NCBI GenBank assembly: GCA_025774865.1
Contig: JALGZO010000455.1
Coordinates: 1 to 8,089, forward strand
Origin: a bacterium
GTDB lineage: Bacteria > ARS69
DNA: 8,089 nucleotides
Direction: 5' to 3'
The notes beneath the pieces are model-generated. The model did not search any database, had not been told where the DNA came from, and was given only the letters and a program-made list of their open reading frames with translations. Both the position numbers and the translations under genes were made by a program. This document shows, one piece after another, positions 6,393 through 8,089 of the stretch. Position 1 is the first letter of the stretch; each line of letters opens with the position of its first letter.

Positions 6393-6419
6393 ATTGTACT
6401 TTCGACCCCCGCTGGTCAA
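6393..6419 (-). promoter_or_regulatory. Possible promoter for the phosphatidyltransferase gene
   Basis: Minus-strand TTGACC (6419-6414) overlaps the rsmI stop codon. TACAAT (6398-6393; five of six to TATAAT) follows after a 15-nt spacer, which is shorter than ideal. The start point would be near 6386, giving a leader of about 38 bases. Confidence 0.4.
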
Positions 6420-7258
6420 GAGGAAGGGGCCTGGTGAAGCTCCTTCGCCAGCCGGTTCAATCGGTTGCGAGAGATCCCCGAGATCGCCGCGACCTCGATC
6501 GCGGCCCGGTCGGGGGACAGCCCGCACGCCAGGGCGAGAGTAAGGAGGCGGCGTACATCGAGACGAATGCGGTCGAGGTCGGGCGATCCGCCCGCCACCA
6601 CCACGACGATCTCCCCCTTCGTACCGTTCGAGTACGCCTGGGCGAGCTCCGCGAGCGTTCCCTCCCGAACCTCTTCGTGAATCTTCGTCGCCTCGCGGAC
6701 GACGGTCGCGTGTCGATCGGCGCCGAACACGTCTCCCAGATCCGCGAGCATGGCCGCGAGACGGTGCGGAGCTTCGTAGAACACGAGCGTACGGGTCTCG
6801 TCGGAGAGCTCCTCGAGGCGCTTGCGCCGGCCGACGGACTTGGACGGCAGGAATCCTTCGAAGATGAAGCGCTCCGAGCCGTGGGCGGACACCGACAGCG
6901 CGAGCGCGACCGCGCTGGGACCCGGAATCGGCTCCACCCGAATTCCCTTCGCGAGCGCTTCCCGCACGAGCACCGCCCCCGGGTCGGACACCCCCGGCGT
7001 GCCGCCGTCGGTGACGAGCGCAACCGTCCCGCCGGCCAGCAGGCGATCGATGATCGCGCCCGCCTTCACCGCTTCCTTCGGTGCGAAGTAGGAGAGAAAC
7101 GGCTTGGGCGGAAGGCCGAGCAGTTTCAGGAGTTGGCCGGTGCGACGCGTGTCCTCCGCGGCGATCGCGTCGGCGGATGCGAGGGCTTCGCGCGCGCGGG
7201 CGGAGAGGTCGCCGAGATTCCCGAGCGGCGTCGCCACGACGCGCAACACACCCGTCAT
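6416..7258 (-). CDS. rsmI: RsmI, 16S rRNA C1402 2'-O-methyltransferase
   Basis: 280-residue SAM-dependent methyltransferase of the tetrapyrrole-methylase fold. It adds the 2'-O-methyl group to C1402 in the decoding centre of 16S rRNA, together with RsmH, which methylates N4. Seen in order: VATPLGNLGDLSARA (8-22), AAEDTRRT (33-40), TDGGTPGVSDPG (83-94), PGPSA (112-116), FEGFLP (133-138), FYEAPHRL (160-167), REATKIHEE (188-196) and KGEIVVVV (214-221). The C-terminal part (249-270, DRAAIEVAAISGISRNRLNR) looks like the helix-turn-helix-type tail found in full-length RsmI. The length is normal. ATG 7258 overlaps the nadE stop by four bases (ATGA). The sequence before it is pyrimidine-rich with no Shine-Dalgarno, so translation probably depends on ribosomes finishing nadE. 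Confidence 0.97.
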   Translation of the reverse strand: MTGVLRVVATPLGNLGDLSARAREALASADAIAAEDTRRTGQLLKLLGLPPKPFLSYFAPKEAVKAGAIIDRLLAGGTVALVTDGGTPGVSDPGAVLVREALAKGIRVEPIPGPSAVALALSVSAHGSERFIFEGFLPSKSVGRRKRLEELSDETRTLVFYEAPHRLAAMLADLGDVFGADRHATVVREATKIHEEVREGTLAELAQAYSNGTKGEIVVVVAGGSPDLDRIRLDVRRLLTLALACGLSPDRAAIEVAAISGISRNRLNRLAKELHQAPSS

Positions 7259-8089
7259 GGGGAGGGGAGCCGCCGGTCGCGCGCCAACGCGCCGTCGCGC
7301 GGGTAGCGGAAGTCGGGGCCGATCGTCCGTGCGGACACTTTCGCGATCACGGGGCCGCGACGCTTGTATTGATTTCGCCGAACGCGCCGGACGACGGACC
7401 GGACGAGCTCCGCGTCGAACCCATCCTCGACGAGGTGATCAGGACTGACGCGCTGATCGACGAGGCGCACGAGGAGCTCGTCGAGCTCCGCGTAGGTCGC
7501 GCCGAGCTCGTCTTCGTCCCGTTGGCCCGGCCAGAGGTCCGCGGTCGGCGGTTTGGTTCGGATCTGCTCCGGCACCCCGATGTGCTCGGCCAGCGATCGT
7601 ACCTGCGTCTTGTACAGATCCCCGATCGGATTGATCGCGGACGCCAGGTCGCCGAAGATCGTCCCGTAGCCGAGCAGGAGCTCGGTCTTGTTGCTCGTGC
7701 CGAGGACGAGGGCACCGACCTCGGCCGACACGTCGTAGAGGACGATCATCCGGGCGCGCGCGTAGACGTTTCCCTTGCGCACGTCGTTCGCTTCTGGCAC
7801 GACCTTCAGGTAGCCGTCCGCCATGTCGCTGATCTCCACGACTCGCGATGGCACACCGGTCAGGTCCAGGACGAGCTGCGCGTCCGAGAGACTCTCCGGG
7901 CTCGAGACGGACGCCGGCATCATCACCGTCGTGACGTTCTCGGGACCGAGCGCCCGAGCCGCGAGCGAGCAGACGACCGCCGAGTCGAGACCGCCCGACA
8001 GGCCGATCACGCCCTTCGAGAACCCCGCGTCCTCGCACTCCGCGCGGATGAAAGCCAGCAGGATCTTCTCCACCGTGGGCGTGTCGAGA
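7255..8089 (-). CDS. nadE: NAD+ synthetase (synthetase domain; 5' end at window edge)
   Basis: Makes NAD+ from nicotinic acid adenine dinucleotide (NaAD), ATP and ammonia in the cytoplasm. Counting from the GTG at 8073, seen in order: PP-loop LSGGLDSA (25-32), GNVYARARM (101-109), GTSNKTELLLGYG (125-137), INPIGDLYKTQV (147-158), KPPTADLWPGQRDEDELG (174-191) and the C-terminal RNQYKRRGP (233-241) with FRYP (255-258). The frame stays open above 8073 (LDTPT precedes Val), so the true start may lie outside the window and the gene is given as partial. From GTG 8073 the length (272) fits the small ammonia-dependent class. A glutamine-dependent enzyme would have a nitrilase domain upstream, which cannot be excluded. 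The 3' end overlaps rsmI by four bases. Its substrate NaAD is also that of LarB further down the same strand. Confidence 0.95.
   Translation of the reverse strand, partial: LDTPTVEKILLAFIRAECEDAGFSKGVIGLSGGLDSAVVCSLAARALGPENVTTVMMPASVSSPESLSDAQLVLDLTGVPSRVVEISDMADGYLKVVPEANDVRKGNVYARARMIVLYDVSAEVGALVLGTSNKTELLLGYGTIFGDLASAINPIGDLYKTQVRSLAEHIGVPEQIRTKPPTADLWPGQRDEDELGATYAELDELLVRLVDQRVSPDHLVEDGFDAELVRSVVRRVRRNQYKRRGPVIAKVSARTIGPDFRYPRDGALARDRRLPSP

Noticed and set aside
1-8089. CRISPR arrays, tRNA or rRNA genes, insertion sequences, phage or toxin-antitoxin genes
   Set aside because: I saw no regularly spaced direct repeats, cloverleaf-like sequences, transposase motifs or small paired genes. 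Coding sequence fills almost all of the window, and no gap exceeds about 116 bases.

Overview
This is a high-GC bacterial chromosomal segment, by eye around two thirds G+C with codons mostly ending in G or C. All nine genes that I support read on the minus strand, so transcription runs from high to low coordinates. The lipoprotein whose residue after the lipidated Cys is Ala suggests a cell with an outer membrane. The phylum cannot be fixed from this sequence. There are no tRNAs, rRNAs, CRISPR arrays, insertion sequences or phage genes. The long plus-strand ORFs are antisense shadows.

Layout in transcription order. (1) 8089-6416: nadE (NAD+ synthetase, open at the window edge) overlaps rsmI (16S rRNA C1402 2'-O-methyltransferase) by four bases. 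(2) 6348-5692: a CDP-alcohol phosphatidyltransferase resembling the inositol-phosphate-accepting branch, preceded by a possible promoter and a 24-nt dyad in its leader. (3) 5575-3234: tmk (dTMP kinase), with a possible promoter and a good ribosome binding site, is joined by a one-base overlap to a multi-pass membrane protein. That protein resembles GT-C/family-39 glycosyltransferases and ends in an Arg/Gly-rich tail. (4) 3179-1: larB, larC, a LysM-like/TPR lipoprotein and the N-terminal half of an ECF-type ABC ATPase. The last three junctions are each a four-base GTGA overlap.

The most interesting part is block 4. LarB and LarC make the nickel-pincer nucleotide (NPN) cofactor: LarB carboxylates nicotinic acid adenine dinucleotide (NaAD) and LarC inserts nickel using CTP. 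They are tightly coupled to an ECF-family ATPase, and several ECF transporters import Ni or Co. This suggests a combined nickel-uptake and NPN-synthesis operon, with an outer-membrane-type LysM/TPR lipoprotein as an undescribed extra part. NadE, encoded upstream on the same strand, consumes the same NaAD that LarB uses, so both branches at this metabolite are encoded within 6 kb. larE, larA and the ECF membrane subunits are not in the window.
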